Source: Pectobacterium aquaticum
Lineage (GTDB): Bacteria; Pseudomonadota; Gammaproteobacteria; Enterobacterales; Enterobacteriaceae
Assembly: GCF_003382565.3 (NCBI RefSeq)
Contig: NZ_CP086253.1
Coordinates: forward strand, 3,162,001 to 3,226,000
Direction: 5' to 3'
Length of the DNA: 64,000 nucleotides
A program made the translations under genes and the position numbers. A model generated the notes under the pieces. It made no database searches and was not told the origin of the DNA. It saw only the letters and a program-made list of their open reading frames with translations. Position 1 is the stretch's first letter. Every line of letters starts with the position of its first letter. Positions 23,291 through 33,682 of this stretch are shown here, piece after piece.

Positions 23291-25576
23291 ATGAACCAGA
23301 GCTTGCTCGTTACCAAGCGCGATGGCAGTAAAGAAAAAATCAATTTGGATAAAATCCACCGCGTCATTACCTGGGCCGCAGAAGGTTTACACAATGTCTC
23401 CGTTTCTCAGGTCGAACTGCGTTCACACATTCAGTTTTATGACAGCATCAAAACCTCTGATATCCATGAAACCATCATTAAGGCCGCAGCCGATCTGATC
23501 TCCCGCGAAAGCCCAGATTATCAATATCTGGCTGCGCGTCTGGCTATCTTCCATCTGCGTAAGAAAGCCTACGGCCAGTTTGAGCCGCCTGCTCTGCTGA
23601 CCCACGTCACCAAAATGGTCGATCTGGGCAAATACGACAAGCACCTGCTGGAAGATTATAGCCAAGAAGAATTCGCCCAGATGGACGCTTTCATCGATCA
23701 CTGGCGTGACATGAATTTCTCCTATGCGGCGGTAAAACAGCTGGAAGGGAAATACCTGGTACAAAACCGCGTCACCGGTGATATCTACGAAAGCGCCCAG
23801 TTCCTGTACATTCTGGTCGCCGCCTGCCTGTTCTCCGGCTACCCACGCGAGACGCGTCTGGATTACGTTAAACGTTTTTATGACGCGATCTCTACGTTCA
23901 AAATTTCTCTGCCGACGCCAATCATGGCGGGCGTGCGTACGCCAACACGTCAGTTCAGTTCTTGCGTGCTGATTGAATGCGGCGACAGTCTGGATTCCAT
24001 CAACGCGACCTCCAGCGCGATCGTAAAATACGTTTCCCAGCGTGCCGGTATCGGCATCAACGCGGGCCGCATCCGTGCGCTCGGCAGCCCGATTCGCGGC
24101 GGTGAAGCATTCCACACTGGCTGTATTCCTTTCTATAAACACTTCCAGACAGCAGTGAAATCCTGCTCTCAGGGCGGCGTACGCGGCGGGGCTGCCACGC
24201 TGTTCTATCCGCTGTGGCATCTGGAAGTGGAAAGCCTGCTGGTACTGAAAAACAACCGTGGCGTAGAAGGCAACCGCGTTCGTCACCTCGACTACGGCGT
24301 GCAGTTGAACAAACTGATGTATCAGCGTCTGGTAAAAGGTGAAGAGATCACGCTGTTCAGCCCGTCTGACGTGCCGGGACTGTACGATGCTTTCTTCGCC
24401 GATCAGGATGAATTCGAGCGCCTGTATGTGCAATATGAGCAGGATAGCAGCATCCGCAAACAACGTATCAAAGCAGTCGAACTGTTCTCCCTGATGATGC
24501 AGGAACGCGCGTCTACAGGCCGTATCTATATCCAGAACGTTGACCACTGCAACACGCACAGCCCGTTCGATCCGCAGATTGCCCCCGTTCGCCAGTCCAA
24601 CTTGTGTCTGGAGATCGCATTACCGACCAAACCGTTGAATGACGTGAATGATGAAAACGGTGAAATCGCGCTGTGTACGCTGTCTGCTTTCAACCTCGGC
24701 GCCATCAATAGCTTAGACGATTTGGAAGATCTGGCGACGCTGGCCGTGCGTGCGCTGGATGCGCTGCTGGATTATCAGGATTACCCGATCAAGGCCGCAG
24801 AACGTGGTGCGATGGGTCGCCGTACGTTGGGTATTGGCGTCATCAACTTCGCCTACTATCTGGCGAAAAACGGTGTGCGCTACTCCGACGGCAGCGCCAA
24901 CGGTCTGACACACAAGACATTTGAAGCTATTCAGTACTATCTGCTGAAGGCGTCGAATGTGCTGGCACGCGAACAAGGTGCTTGCCCGTGGTTCAATGAA
25001 ACCACCTATTCGCAGGGTATTTTGCCTATCGATACCTATAAACGCGATCTGGATGCGATTTGCAACGAACCGCTGCATCTCGACTGGGAAGCGCTGCGTA
25101 ACGACATCAAAGAGTACGGTCTGCGTAACTCCACGCTGTCCGCACTGATGCCGTCTGAGACCTCATCTCAGATCTCCAACGCCACCAACGGTATTGAACC
25201 ACCGCGCGGCCACATCAGCGTCAAAGCGTCCAAAGACGGCATTCTGCGCCAAGTGGTGCCGGAATACGAAACGCTGAAGGATTCTTACGAACTGCTGTGG
25301 GATATGCCAAATAACGACGGCTATCTGCAACTGGTTGGTTTGATGCAGAAGTTTGTCGATCAGGCGATCTCTTCCAACACCAACTACGATCCATCACGTT
25401 TCGCATCAGGTCGAGTCCCGATGAAACAGCTGCTGAAGGATCTGGTCACGGCCTATAAACTCGGCGTTAAAACGCTGTATTACCAAAACACCCGTGACGG
25501 CGCGGAAGATGTACAAGACGACCTGCTGGCAGAACCGCAGGACGACGGCTGCGAAGGCGGCGCGTGTAAGATTTAA
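23291..25576 (+). CDS. nrdA: Class Ia ribonucleoside-diphosphate reductase alpha subunit NrdA
   Basis: NrdA reduces ribonucleotides to deoxyribonucleotides under aerobic conditions, with NrdB. The 761 residues begin with an ATP-cone (LLVTKRDGSKEKINLDKIHRVI), which binds ATP/dATP. The active site includes SSCVLIECGDS (redox Cys near 225), QSNLCLEIALPTKPLND with the radical Cys-Glu pair, and the partner Cys in ALCTLSAFNLGAI. The C-terminal shuttle cysteines are in DDGCEGGACKI. The 349-bp leader carries DnaA and NrdR-type sites. nrdB follows after 123 bp. Confidence 0.98.
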   Translation: MNQSLLVTKRDGSKEKINLDKIHRVITWAAEGLHNVSVSQVELRSHIQFYDSIKTSDIHETIIKAAADLISRESPDYQYLAARLAIFHLRKKAYGQFEPPALLTHVTKMVDLGKYDKHLLEDYSQEEFAQMDAFIDHWRDMNFSYAAVKQLEGKYLVQNRVTGDIYESAQFLYILVAACLFSGYPRETRLDYVKRFYDAISTFKISLPTPIMAGVRTPTRQFSSCVLIECGDSLDSINATSSAIVKYVSQRAGIGINAGRIRALGSPIRGGEAFHTGCIPFYKHFQTAVKSCSQGGVRGGAATLFYPLWHLEVESLLVLKNNRGVEGNRVRHLDYGVQLNKLMYQRLVKGEEITLFSPSDVPGLYDAFFADQDEFERLYVQYEQDSSIRKQRIKAVELFSLMMQERASTGRIYIQNVDHCNTHSPFDPQIAPVRQSNLCLEIALPTKPLNDVNDENGEIALCTLSAFNLGAINSLDDLEDLATLAVRALDALLDYQDYPIKAAERGAMGRRTLGIGVINFAYYLAKNGVRYSDGSANGLTHKTFEAIQYYLLKASNVLAREQGACPWFNETTYSQGILPIDTYKRDLDAICNEPLHLDWEALRNDIKEYGLRNSTLSALMPSETSSQISNATNGIEPPRGHISVKASKDGILRQVVPEYETLKDSYELLWDMPNNDGYLQLVGLMQKFVDQAISSNTNYDPSRFASGRVPMKQLLKDLVTAYKLGVKTLYYQNTRDGAEDVQDDLLAEPQDDGCEGGACKI

Positions 25577-25585
25577 GCCAATAAT

Positions 25586-25690
25586 GAAAGGCTGCCGATG
25601 CAGCCTTTCTCTTTTATCGCAAACGTCGCTGCCCGCCCTTTATGGGTGCTTCACTCGCGGCGTTAAAAAATGCTCTCGGCATTTTTTTTG
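25586..25690 (+). terminator. Two hairpins between nrdA and nrdB
   Basis: GAAAGGCTGC-cgat-GCAGCCTTTC (25586-25609) is a perfect 10-bp stem followed by TCTTTT. AAAAAATGC-tctcg-GCATTTTTT (25665 to about 25687) is followed by more T residues and ends about 9 bp before the nrdB Shine-Dalgarno GGAGAG. Both look like intrinsic terminators. Since nrdAB is normally one operon, partial termination or RNA processing is likelier than full separation. This is inference from structure. Confidence 0.6.
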
Positions 25691-25699
25691 GAGAGACTC

Positions 25700-26830
25700 A
25701 TGGCCTATACCACTTTTTCACAGAATAAAAATGACCAGTTGTTAGAACCCATGTTCTTCGGTCAGTCGGTTAACGTTGCGCGTTTCGATCAGCAAAAATA
25801 TGAAATTTTCGAAAAACTGATCGAAAAACAGCTGTCCTTCTTCTGGCGTCCAGAAGAAGTCGACGTGTCCCGCGATCGCATCGACTATCAGGCACTGCCC
25901 GATCATGAAAAGCATATCTTCATCAGCAACCTGAAATACCAAACGCTGCTGGATTCGATTCAGGGGCGTAGCCCAAACGTGGCGCTGCTGCCGCTGATTT
26001 CTATCCCTGAGCTGGAAACTTGGGTGGAAACCTGGGCTTTCTCGGAAACCATTCACTCACGTTCCTACACGCACATCATTCGTAATATCGTGAACGATCC
26101 ATCGCTGGTGTTTGACGATATCGTAACCAACGAAGAAATTCTGAAGCGTGCCAAGGATATCTCCAGTTACTACGATTCGTTGATTGAGATGACCAGCTAC
26201 TATCATCTGCTGGGTGAAGGGACACATCAGGTTAACGGCAAGACCGTGACCGTGAACCTGCATACGCTGAAAAAGCAGCTGTATATCTGTCTGATGAGCG
26301 TAAACGCGCTGGAAGCGATTCGCTTCTACGTTAGCTTCGCCTGCTCGTTTGCTTTTGCGGAACGCGAACTGATGGAAGGCAATGCCAAAATCATCAAGTT
26401 GATCGCCCGTGATGAAGCGCTGCACCTGACCGGCACGCAGCACATGCTGAACCTGATGCGTTCCGGCCATGACGACCCAGAAATGGCGCAAATTGCCGAA
26501 GAGTGTCAGCAAGAGTGTTATGACCTGTTCGTGCTCGCTGCTCAGCAAGAAAAAGAGTGGGCAGAATACCTATTCCGTGATGGTTCGATGATTGGCCTGA
26601 ACAAAGATATTCTGTGCCAGTACGTGGAATACATCACCAACATCCGCATGCAGGCGGTTGGGCTGCCGCTGCCGTTCCAGACGCGCACGAACCCCATCCC
26701 GTGGATCAACGCCTGGCTGGTGTCCGATAACGTGCAGGTCGCACCACAGGAAGTCGAAGTCAGCTCCTATCTGGTCGGTCAGATCGATTCAGAAATCAGC
26801 GACGACGACCTAAGCGATTTCCAACTGTAA
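25700..26830 (+). CDS. nrdB: Class Ia ribonucleoside-diphosphate reductase beta subunit NrdB
   Basis: NrdB is the diiron-tyrosyl-radical subunit that passes the radical to NrdA. The 376 residues start [21 protein letters not shown] and end with the NrdA-binding tail [13 protein letters not shown]. Iron ligands and the radical Tyr lie in [49 protein letters not shown] and the later helices. The ATG at 25700 is preceded by GGAGAG; the 10 upstream in-frame codons from 25670 lie within a hairpin and are excluded. yfaE follows after 3 nt. Confidence 0.97.
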   Translation: MAYTTFSQNKNDQLLEPMFFGQSVNVARFDQQKYEIFEKLIEKQLSFFWRPEEVDVSRDRIDYQALPDHEKHIFISNLKYQTLLDSIQGRSPNVALLPLISIPELETWVETWAFSETIHSRSYTHIIRNIVNDPSLVFDDIVTNEEILKRAKDISSYYDSLIEMTSYYHLLGEGTHQVNGKTVTVNLHTLKKQLYICLMSVNALEAIRFYVSFACSFAFAERELMEGNAKIIKLIARDEALHLTGTQHMLNLMRSGHDDPEMAQIAEECQQECYDLFVLAAQQEKEWAEYLFRDGSMIGLNKDILCQYVEYITNIRMQAVGLPLPFQTRTNPIPWINAWLVSDNVQVAPQEVEVSSYLVGQIDSEISDDDLSDFQL

Positions 26831-26833
26831 TTT

Positions 26834-27094
26834 ATGAGCAATCCAACGATCACGCTGCGCACATCCGGTGCGCAGTTTTCCTGTTCAGACGACGGCCCTT
26901 CCCTGCTGGATGTGCTGGAATCCAACCGAGTCAGCATTGAATATCAGTGCCGCTCCGGCTATTGCGGTTCCTGCCGTCTACGTCTGATAAAAGGCAGAGT
27001 GGCATATCGTCAAACCCCACTGGCCTGTATCCAACAGGATGAAATCCTCCCCTGCTGCTGTATGCCGCAGGGCGACATTGAACTCGATATCTAA
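26834..27094 (+). CDS. yfaE: YfaE, 2Fe-2S ferredoxin for NrdB diiron-cofactor maintenance
   Basis: YfaE is a small plant-type ferredoxin of 86 residues. In E. coli it reduces the diferric NrdB cluster so the tyrosyl radical can be re-formed. Cysteines C39, C44 and C47 (QCRSGYCGSCR) and the later PCCC group (74-76) supply the 2Fe-2S ligands. It starts 3 nt after the nrdB stop, so translation is probably coupled. A CCCGCCA/TGGCGGG inverted repeat (27097-27129) follows the stop but has no T-run, so it is at best a weak terminator. Confidence 0.93.
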   Translation: MSNPTITLRTSGAQFSCSDDGPSLLDVLESNRVSIEYQCRSGYCGSCRLRLIKGRVAYRQTPLACIQQDEILPCCCMPQGDIELDI

Positions 27095-27222
27095 TTCCCG
27101 CCACTCCCCCTATGGCTCTCGCTGGCGGGCGCATTTCCTGCCCGCATTCATACTCAAGTGCGTTACACTATCTGCAGACATTGTCTTTCGACTGATATAA
27201 AACAGCTTGGAGGTTTTAAAAC

Positions 27223-28137
27223 ATGCTTACCGTCATTCCTATTTTGATCTTTGTTGCACTCATCATCGTCTGGTCAGGCATCAAAATCGTACCTCAGGGA
27301 TACCAATGGACTGTGGAACGGTTTGGTCGCTATACCAAAACGCTGATGCCAGGGCTGAATCTGGTCGTGCCGTTTATGGATCGCGTTGGTCGTAAAATCA
27401 ACATGATGGAACAAGTATTAGACATCCCCTCTCAGGAAATTATCTCACGCGATAACGCCAATGTGGCCATTGATGCCGTGTGTTTTATTCAGGTGATCGA
27501 TCCCGCACGAGCCGCCTATGAAGTTAGCAATCTGGAACAGGCTATCGTGAACCTCACCATGACCAACTTCCGTACGGTGCTGGGTTCCATGGAGCTGGAC
27601 GAAATGCTGTCTCAGCGCGATAGCATCAACACCCGCCTGCTGCACATTGTTGATGAAGCCACAAACCCGTGGGGCGTGAAAATCACCCGTATTGAAATCC
27701 GCGACGTACGTCCGCCCGCGGAACTGATCGCCGCCATGAATGCGCAGATGAAAGCAGAGCGTAACAAGCGTGCCGATATTCTGGAAGCCGAAGGGGTGCG
27801 TCAAGCCGCGATCCTGAAAGCTGAAGGGGAAAAACAGTCGCAGATTCTGAAGGCCGAAGGCCAGCGCCAATCCGCCTTCCTGGAAGCCGAAGCACGTGAG
27901 CGTGCAGCTGAAGCGGAAGCACAGGCGACTAAAATGGTGTCCGAGGCCATCGCAGCAGGCAACATTCAGGCGATTAACTACTTTGTTGCCCAGAAATATA
28001 CCGACGCCTTGCAGCAGATCGGCTCCTCCAATAACAGCAAAGTGATCATGATGCCGCTGGAAGCCAGCAATCTGATGGGCGCCATTGGCGGGATTACGGA
28101 GCTGATTAAAGACAGCAAAGATAGCCGAGGTCACTAA
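27223..28137 (+). CDS. qmcA: QmcA, SPFH/stomatin-type membrane protein
   Basis: The protein is 304 residues with one N-terminal membrane helix ([17 protein letters not shown]), followed by an SPFH/band-7 domain (about 25-185; [22 protein letters not shown]). A charged Ala/Glu-rich coiled coil then carries repeated [24 protein letters not shown] units. It fits E. coli QmcA, a FtsH-associated inner-membrane protein. The start has TTGGAGG upstream. Its stop TAA overlaps the ATG of the NfeD-like gene (TAATGG), the usual SPFH-NfeD pairing. Confidence 0.93.
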   Translation: MLTVIPILIFVALIIVWSGIKIVPQGYQWTVERFGRYTKTLMPGLNLVVPFMDRVGRKINMMEQVLDIPSQEIISRDNANVAIDAVCFIQVIDPARAAYEVSNLEQAIVNLTMTNFRTVLGSMELDEMLSQRDSINTRLLHIVDEATNPWGVKITRIEIRDVRPPAELIAAMNAQMKAERNKRADILEAEGVRQAAILKAEGEKQSQILKAEGQRQSAFLEAEARERAAEAEAQATKMVSEAIAAGNIQAINYFVAQKYTDALQQIGSSNNSKVIMMPLEASNLMGAIGGITELIKDSKDSRGH

Positions 28138-28592
28138 TGGGCATTGAACTGGTGATGGAAAATGCGCACTGGTTCTGGCTGTCGCTCGGCGGCCTGCTGT
28201 TGGCCGCCGAAATGCTGGGTGCCAGTGGCTATTTGCTGTGGAGTGGCTTATCTGCGGTATTGGTTGGACTGTTAACGTGGATCATGCCGTTGGGCTGGCC
28301 ATTACAGGGAACGATTTTCGCCATCCTGACGATCGCTACGGCACTGCTTTGGTGGTATTGGCTGCGTAAACGAACGCTGTCACGCCCACAGTCGATGCTC
28401 AACCAGCGCGGGCAACAACTGGTTGGACTGCGCGCTACGCTAACCGACCCAGTGATCAACGGTTTCGGGCGAGTAAACATCGGCGACAGCAGTTGGCGCG
28501 TGAAATCAGAGCAAGATCTGCCCGTCGGCACGCAGGTTGAAGTGGTTGCCGTTGACGGTATCACGCTGCATGTACGCCCGACTGCGCACTAA
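28137..28592 (+). CDS. ybbJ: YbbJ, NfeD-like membrane protein
   Basis: The product is 151 residues with two or three hydrophobic segments (WFWLSLGGLLLAAEMLGASGYLLW; ALLWWYWLRK region) and a C-terminal OB-fold-like NfeD domain (VGLRATLTDPVINGFGRVNIGDSSW). NfeD proteins partner SPFH proteins in membrane microdomains. It starts 1 nt inside the qmcA stop, so the two are translationally coupled. It ends 73 bp before the convergent cueR stop. Confidence 0.9.
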   Translation: MGIELVMENAHWFWLSLGGLLLAAEMLGASGYLLWSGLSAVLVGLLTWIMPLGWPLQGTIFAILTIATALLWWYWLRKRTLSRPQSMLNQRGQQLVGLRATLTDPVINGFGRVNIGDSSWRVKSEQDLPVGTQVEVVAVDGITLHVRPTAH

Positions 28593-28630
28593 CATAACGC
28601 ATTATTGGGGGGAGCCTGTCTCCCCTTTGT

Positions 28631-28685
28631 GACACTAGCCTTTTTGACACTATTCTTTTTGACGCTACCCTTTCTGACAACAGCC
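28631..28685. repeat. 15-bp tandem repeat at the cueR 3' end
   Basis: GACACTAGCCTTTTT, GACACTATTCTTTTT and GACGCTACCCTTTCT start at 28631, 28646 and 28661. A partial unit, GACAACAGCC, starts at 28676. The exact 15-bp period keeps the cueR frame. On the minus strand each full unit contains an in-frame TAG, the first of which ends cueR. The repeat looks like a local tandem duplication of the gene's last five codons. Confidence 0.75.
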
Positions 28686-29066
28686 CGCCAGATTATTGAT
28701 TATCGGACACTCCGAGCCACCATCTCCCGGGCACTGTTCGGCCAGCGCCAGCAAATGTTCACGCATCGTTTTCAGCTCTTCGATATGCATCTCGATTTCC
28801 TGCACTTTCTGCAAGGTTCGTGCTTTTACATCCGAACTTCGTCGCAGCGGATCGTTAAATAACGTCACCAGCTCTCGGCATTCATCCAGATTAAAACCAA
28901 CCTGGCGCGCCTGACGCAGTAGCGTTAGTTCTTCGACGTGATGATCATCGTAGCTGCGGTAACCGTTTTCAGAACGCAGCGGCGTCGTCAGAAGTTCTTT
29001 CTCTTCATAGAAGCGAATAGTTTTACTGCTAAGACCGGTTTTTTTCGCAACATCACTGATATTCAT
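28665..29066 (-). CDS. cueR: Copper-responsive MerR-family regulator CueR
   Basis: CueR senses Cu(I)/Ag(I)/Au(I) and activates copA by twisting an overlong promoter spacer. The 133 residues begin with the MerR HTH ([26 protein letters not shown]), followed by a dimerisation helix. The metal loop is [19 protein letters not shown], with the two ligand cysteines of CPGDGGSEC. It is divergent from copA. Its last codons run into the 15-bp tandem repeat. Confidence 0.93.
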   Translation of the reverse strand: MNISDVAKKTGLSSKTIRFYEEKELLTTPLRSENGYRSYDDHHVEELTLLRQARQVGFNLDECRELVTLFNDPLRRSSDVKARTLQKVQEIEMHIEELKTMREHLLALAEQCPGDGGSECPIINNLAGCCQKG

Positions 29067-29076
29067 GATTTCCCCC

Positions 29077-29107
29077 TTGACCCTCCCCTTGCTAGAAGGT
29101 TTACCTT
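29077..29107 (+). promoter_or_regulatory. CueR-dependent copA promoter
   Basis: TTGACC (29077-29082) and TACCTT (29102-29107) are separated by 19 bp, the overlong spacer of MerR-family promoters. The spacer carries the dyad ACCCTCC...AGAAGGT (29080-29100), nearly identical to the E. coli copA operator. copA starts at 29183. Confidence 0.88.
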
Positions 29108-29182
29108 ACCCAATAACTAGTAGAAATCAGATGGCCGGTCAACGTCTTTCACCGCCGGCTGTGATCACGGGAGAAAATTATT

Positions 29183-31906
29183 ATGTCTCAAACTATCGTA
29201 TTGTCGTTGCAGGGACTGACCTGCGGACACTGTGTCCAACGCGTGAAAAAAGCGCTGGACGCGCTGCCTGCGATCGAGCAAACCAACGTCACCCAACAGT
29301 ACGCCAGCGTCAGCGGCAACGTTGATTCACAGACGTTGATCGACACTATTGAGCAGGCTGGCTACGAAGCACAGCTCGCTACCACGCCGGATGTCTCTCT
29401 TCAGCTTTCCGGCCTGAGCTGCAATCACTGCGTCGCCGCTACGCGTAAAGTGCTGGAAGCCATTCCCGGTGTCGTAGCGACGGATGTCACCAAAGAGCAG
29501 GCAACCGTGTATGGCAACGTTGAGGCCACAACACTGATTAGCGCCATTGAAGAAGCCGGCTATCACGCCAGCGTGCAGGAGAACGTTCACCCAAAAACTG
29601 AGCCGCTGGCACAGGTAGCGACGACGCCGGAAGCGCTGCCAGCGGCCGAGAGTACTCTTCCGGCAACGACAACACATGCCACCCACGATGACGACAGCGT
29701 ACAGCTCCTGCTTCAGGGGATGAGCTGCGCCAGTTGCGTGAATCGTGTGCAGACGGCGTTGCAAAACGTCAGCGGCGTCACGCAGGCACGCGTTAATCTG
29801 GCCGAACGCAGCGCATTGGTCAGCGGTCACGCAGAGCCAGAAGCGCTGATCGCCGCGGTTGAGCAAGCGGGCTATGGCGCGGAAATTATTCAGGACGAAG
29901 AAGCTCGCCGCGCACGCCAGCAGCAAACCTCTCAGCAGGCTATTCGCCGTTTCCAATGGCAGGCCGCGCTGGGATTACTGCTTGGCGTGCCATTGATGCT
30001 GTGGGGCGTACTGGGCGGCAGCATGAGCTTGACGCCGGAAAGCCAGACGCCGTGGCTGGTCATCGGTATTTTGACGCTGGCAGTGATGGTGTTCGCTGGC
30101 AGTCATTTTTACCGTAACGCCTGGCGCAGTCTGAAAAACGGCACCGCGACCATGGACACGCTGGTCGCGCTGGGAACAGGTGCAGCCTGGCTTTATTCTA
30201 TTACCGTCAATCTATGGCCGGATCTTTTCCCAATGGCGGCGCGTCACCTTTATTATGAAGCCAGTGCGATGATCATCGGTTTAATCAACCTCGGTCATGC
30301 GCTGGAACAGCGTGCGCGTCAACGCTCTTCGCGGGCGCTGGAACGGTTACTGGATTTGACGCCCCCCACCGCTCGCGTCGTGACGCCGGAAGGTGAGAAA
30401 TCCATGCCACTATCCGACGTTCAGTCCGGCATGACGCTGCGCCTGACAACTGGCGATCGTATTCCTGTCGACGGTGAAATTTTGCAAGGTGAAGTGTGGG
30501 TAGATGAAGCCATGCTGACCGGGGAACCGATCCCGCAAGCCAAAACGTCCGGCGATACGGTTCACGCAGGTACGCTGGTTTCCGACGGCAGCGTCCTCTT
30601 TCGTGCGGACGCGATCGGCAACCAAACCACCCTATCGCGAATCATCCGACTGGTCAGGCAGGCGCAAAGTAGCAAACCTGCTATCGGCCAGTTGGCGGAT
30701 CGTATTTCTGCCGTGTTTGTTCCCGTCGTCGTGGCCATCGCACTTCTCAGCGGCGCAATCTGGTTCTTCGTGGGGCCACAACCGCAGATGGTCTACACGC
30801 TCATTATCGTCACGACCGTTCTGATCATTGCTTGCCCCTGTGCGCTTGGGCTGGCAACGCCGATGTCGATTATTTCCGGCGTCGGACGTGCCGCTGAGTT
30901 TGGCGTGCTGGTGCGTGATGCCGATGCCTTACAGCAGGCCAGTAAGCTGGATGTACTGGTGTTTGACAAAACCGGTACGCTAACCGAAGGACAGCCGCGC
31001 GTCGTGGCGATTCATACCTTCGCCGACGTGACGGAAACTCAGGCGCTGGCCTGGGCTGCGTCACTAGAACAAGGCTCTAATCACCCGCTGGCAAAAGCGA
31101 TTCTTGAACGCGCAGAGAATCTGACATTCACGCAAGTCGAACAGTTCCGTACGCTGCGCGGCCTCGGCGTCAGCGGCAAGATCGGTGATGCAGACCTGCT
31201 GCTGGGGAATCCGGCGCTGCTCAAACAGCATCAGGTCGATATCACCGCAGGCGAAACGCTGATCGACGAACAGGCTCAGCGCGGTATCACACCGGTATTG
31301 CTGGCGGCGAATGGTCACATCATTGCGGTGTTCTCCATCCACGATCCGCTGCGAGCGGATAGCGTCAGCGCCTTGCAGCGTCTCCACCAGCAGGGCTATC
31401 AGCTCGTTATGCTCACCGGGGACAACCCGCTCACGGCGAAGAGCATCGCGAAAGAAGCGGGTATCGATCAGGTGATCGCTGGCGTACTGCCAGACGGCAA
31501 AGCGGAAGCCATCAAAAAGCTACAGGCTCAGGGCAAGCGCGTGGCCATGATTGGTGATGGCATCAACGATGCGCCGGCACTGGCACAGGCCGATGTCGGC
31601 ATTGCGATGGGCGGCGGCAGCGATATCGCGATTGAAACCGCCGCCATCACGCTGATGCGCCACAGCCTGCACGGCGTCGCCGATGCGCTGGCGCTCTCCA
31701 ATGCCACACTGCGCAACATGAAACAGAACCTGCTGGGCGCGTTTATCTATAACTCGCTGGGGATCCCCATTGCCGCAGGCGTACTCTACCCGCTGACTGG
31801 AACGCTACTCAGCCCAGTGGTAGCCGGTGCCGCGATGGCACTCTCCTCCATCACGGTGGTCAGCAACGCCAACCGCCTGCTGCGTTTTAAACCTAAAAAC
31901 CAGTAA
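29183..31906 (+). CDS. copA: Cu(I)-exporting P1B-type ATPase CopA with three HMA domains
   Basis: CopA pumps Cu(I) from cytoplasm to periplasm. The 907 residues carry three N-terminal heavy-metal-associated motifs: C14/C17 (GLTCGHC), C80/C83 (GLSCNHC) and C182/C185 (GMSCASC). Later come the transmembrane metal site [13 protein letters not shown], the phosphorylation loop [11 protein letters not shown], the P1B HP motif in GSNHPLA, and the hinge [23 protein letters not shown]. coli CopA has two HMA domains and is about 70 residues shorter. The internal MQ/QQ-rich linker is retained. The E. coli slippage-dependent CopA(Z) chaperone was not examined in detail. Confidence 0.96.
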   Translation: MSQTIVLSLQGLTCGHCVQRVKKALDALPAIEQTNVTQQYASVSGNVDSQTLIDTIEQAGYEAQLATTPDVSLQLSGLSCNHCVAATRKVLEAIPGVVATDVTKEQATVYGNVEATTLISAIEEAGYHASVQENVHPKTEPLAQVATTPEALPAAESTLPATTTHATHDDDSVQLLLQGMSCASCVNRVQTALQNVSGVTQARVNLAERSALVSGHAEPEALIAAVEQAGYGAEIIQDEEARRARQQQTSQQAIRRFQWQAALGLLLGVPLMLWGVLGGSMSLTPESQTPWLVIGILTLAVMVFAGSHFYRNAWRSLKNGTATMDTLVALGTGAAWLYSITVNLWPDLFPMAARHLYYEASAMIIGLINLGHALEQRARQRSSRALERLLDLTPPTARVVTPEGEKSMPLSDVQSGMTLRLTTGDRIPVDGEILQGEVWVDEAMLTGEPIPQAKTSGDTVHAGTLVSDGSVLFRADAIGNQTTLSRIIRLVRQAQSSKPAIGQLADRISAVFVPVVVAIALLSGAIWFFVGPQPQMVYTLIIVTTVLIIACPCALGLATPMSIISGVGRAAEFGVLVRDADALQQASKLDVLVFDKTGTLTEGQPRVVAIHTFADVTETQALAWAASLEQGSNHPLAKAILERAENLTFTQVEQFRTLRGLGVSGKIGDADLLLGNPALLKQHQVDITAGETLIDEQAQRGITPVLLAANGHIIAVFSIHDPLRADSVSALQRLHQQGYQLVMLTGDNPLTAKSIAKEAGIDQVIAGVLPDGKAEAIKKLQAQGKRVAMIGDGINDAPALAQADVGIAMGGGSDIAIETAAITLMRHSLHGVADALALSNATLRNMKQNLLGAFIYNSLGIPIAAGVLYPLTGTLLSPVVAGAAMALSSITVVSNANRLLRFKPKNQ

Positions 31907-31910
31907 TGCA

Positions 31911-31946
31911 AACGCGGCGCGTTGTTGAGACGCGCCGCGTTTTTTC
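31911..31946 (+). terminator. Intrinsic terminator of copA
   Basis: AACGCGGCGCG (31911-31921) pairs with CGCGCCGCGTT (31931-31941) around a 9-nt loop, followed by TTTTTCC. It lies 4 bp after the copA stop. Confidence 0.93.
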
Positions 31947-32081
31947 CTTTGCCGAAAAACATCGTGATTTTATCGCTGGCAACCAGACCTATTCGCCCAC
32001 GCTTACTCCAACTTCGGTATACCTTGTATTGTTCCGCATCTAGCGTTTAGCATAGTTATTCCACATCAGGAGACGGAACCA

Positions 32082-32900
32082 ATGGGGCAACTGCTGCGTA
32101 GAATCGCGACTTTTCTTGGCTTTATCTCACCGCTGGCTTACGCCTACCCAGCGATAGACGTTCAGCTTGCCAATGAGCGGCAGCTACATCTGGTCGGCAG
32201 TATTCATATGGGTAGCAAAGATATGGCGCCGCTGCCCGATACGCTGCTGAAACAGCTCCGGCAGGCGACGGCACTCATCGTCGAAGCCGATATATCCGAT
32301 TCACATTCCCCCTTCGGACACAGTGACGCCGAGCCACCGCTCGTACAGCGCCTCAGCCCGGAAAACTACCGCCAGTTGCAAAAGATCTGCGAATCGCTCT
32401 CTTTCGATGAGAGCAATATCAGTACGCTTCCTGCCTGGCAGGCCGCACTGATGCTGCAAGCGAGACAGGCACAGTTGCTGGGCTTACGCCCCGACTACGG
32501 CATCGATTATCAGTTGATTAACGCTGCGAAATCTCACGGTATTCAGGTTATCGAGCTGGAAGGGCAGCAGACGCAGGTTGATTTATTACAACAACTGCCG
32601 CAGGGCGGCCTGCTGTTGCTGGAGGATACGATTAAACACTGGCGCACAAACGCCCATTTGCTACAAACGATGGTGGGCTGGTGGCTAGACAGCAGACCCG
32701 GCAAATATAAGCCGGATATCCCCGCGACGTTCAGCAATGAAATGACCGACCTGCTGATGGGCCAGCGTAACCGCCGCTGGCAGCAGCAGCTTCAGGAATT
32801 GCCACCCGGCAATTACGTTGTGGCCGTAGGCGCACTGCATCTGTATGGCGATGAGAATTTACCCACGCTGCTCAAAAACGGCCATACCGCAACTCCATGA
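32082..32900 (+). CDS. ybaP: YbaP, TraB/GumN-family protein
   Basis: The product is 272 residues with an N-terminal signal or anchor (LLRRIATFLGFISPLAYAYP). The TraB/GumN family motifs are both present: LHLVGSIHMG near the start and VVAVGALHLYGDENLP near the end, the conserved GxxH pairs expected to bind a metal or act catalytically. The biochemical role is unknown; family members are predicted hydrolases related to Tiki proteases. It lies between copA and ybaK as in E. coli. The ATG has AGGAG upstream. Confidence 0.88.
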   Translation: MGQLLRRIATFLGFISPLAYAYPAIDVQLANERQLHLVGSIHMGSKDMAPLPDTLLKQLRQATALIVEADISDSHSPFGHSDAEPPLVQRLSPENYRQLQKICESLSFDESNISTLPAWQAALMLQARQAQLLGLRPDYGIDYQLINAAKSHGIQVIELEGQQTQVDLLQQLPQGGLLLLEDTIKHWRTNAHLLQTMVGWWLDSRPGKYKPDIPATFSNEMTDLLMGQRNRRWQQQLQELPPGNYVVAVGALHLYGDENLPTLLKNGHTATP

Positions 32901-32969
32901 AAAACACATTATGGCGCGTAACCGCGTCCGCAAGATAAAGCCCGCTACAGGGTTAAGGATAGTGAAATC

Positions 32970-33449
32970 ATGACACCCGCAGTCAATCTGCTCGAAAAGA
33001 ACAAGGTCGCCTTTACGCTACACAGCTACCACCACGACAGCGATGAAACCAACTTTGGAGAAGAAGCGGCCAGAAAGCTGGGACTGAATAAAGAACAGGT
33101 GTATAAAACGCTGCTCGTTTCTCTGAATGGTGACGCGAAAAATCTCGCCGTAGCCGTTACGCCAGTCGCCGGCATGCTGGATCTCAAGAAAGTCGCCCGT
33201 GCGCTGTCGGCTAAAAAAGCAGATATGGCCGATCCAGTCATCGCTCAGCGTGTCACAGGTTATCTGGTAGGAGGAATCAGCCCACTGGGGCAGAAGAAAC
33301 TGCTGCCGACCGTGATTGATGAACCGGCACGCCAGTTCGGTACCATTTTCATTTCCGGCGGTAAACGTGGGTTGGATATTGAACTATCGGCAGACGATCT
33401 GGCACGCCTGCTGCGCGCCACTTTTGCCGATATCGCCAAGCATGATTAA
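32970..33449 (+). CDS. ybaK: Cys-tRNA(Pro)/Cys-tRNA(Cys) deacylase YbaK
   Basis: YbaK clears Cys mischarged onto tRNA(Pro) by ProRS. The 159 residues form the YbaK/EbsC/ProX editing-domain fold. Landmarks are [20 protein letters not shown] (with the catalytic Lys of VYKTL), [18 protein letters not shown] and [11 protein letters not shown]. It is downstream of ybaP with 69 bp between, and has its own GGATAGTG-type ribosome site. Confidence 0.93.
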   Translation: MTPAVNLLEKNKVAFTLHSYHHDSDETNFGEEAARKLGLNKEQVYKTLLVSLNGDAKNLAVAVTPVAGMLDLKKVARALSAKKADMADPVIAQRVTGYLVGGISPLGQKKLLPTVIDEPARQFGTIFISGGKRGLDIELSADDLARLLRATFADIAKHD

Positions 33450-33550
33450 TACTCGTGATTAAATGAGCATAACCTGCCTGACGATGTAGTATCAAAACGA
33501 AGCAGATAGCAGAGGACTCCACGGCCAGTGTGTCCCCTGCTACCGCTTCA

Positions 33551-33677
<127 letters not shown>

Positions 33678-33682
33678 ATCGA

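Noticed and set aside
23423..24559. Long minus-strand ORF opposite nrdA
   Set aside because: Antisense shadow of a secure gene, with no ribosome site or known motif.
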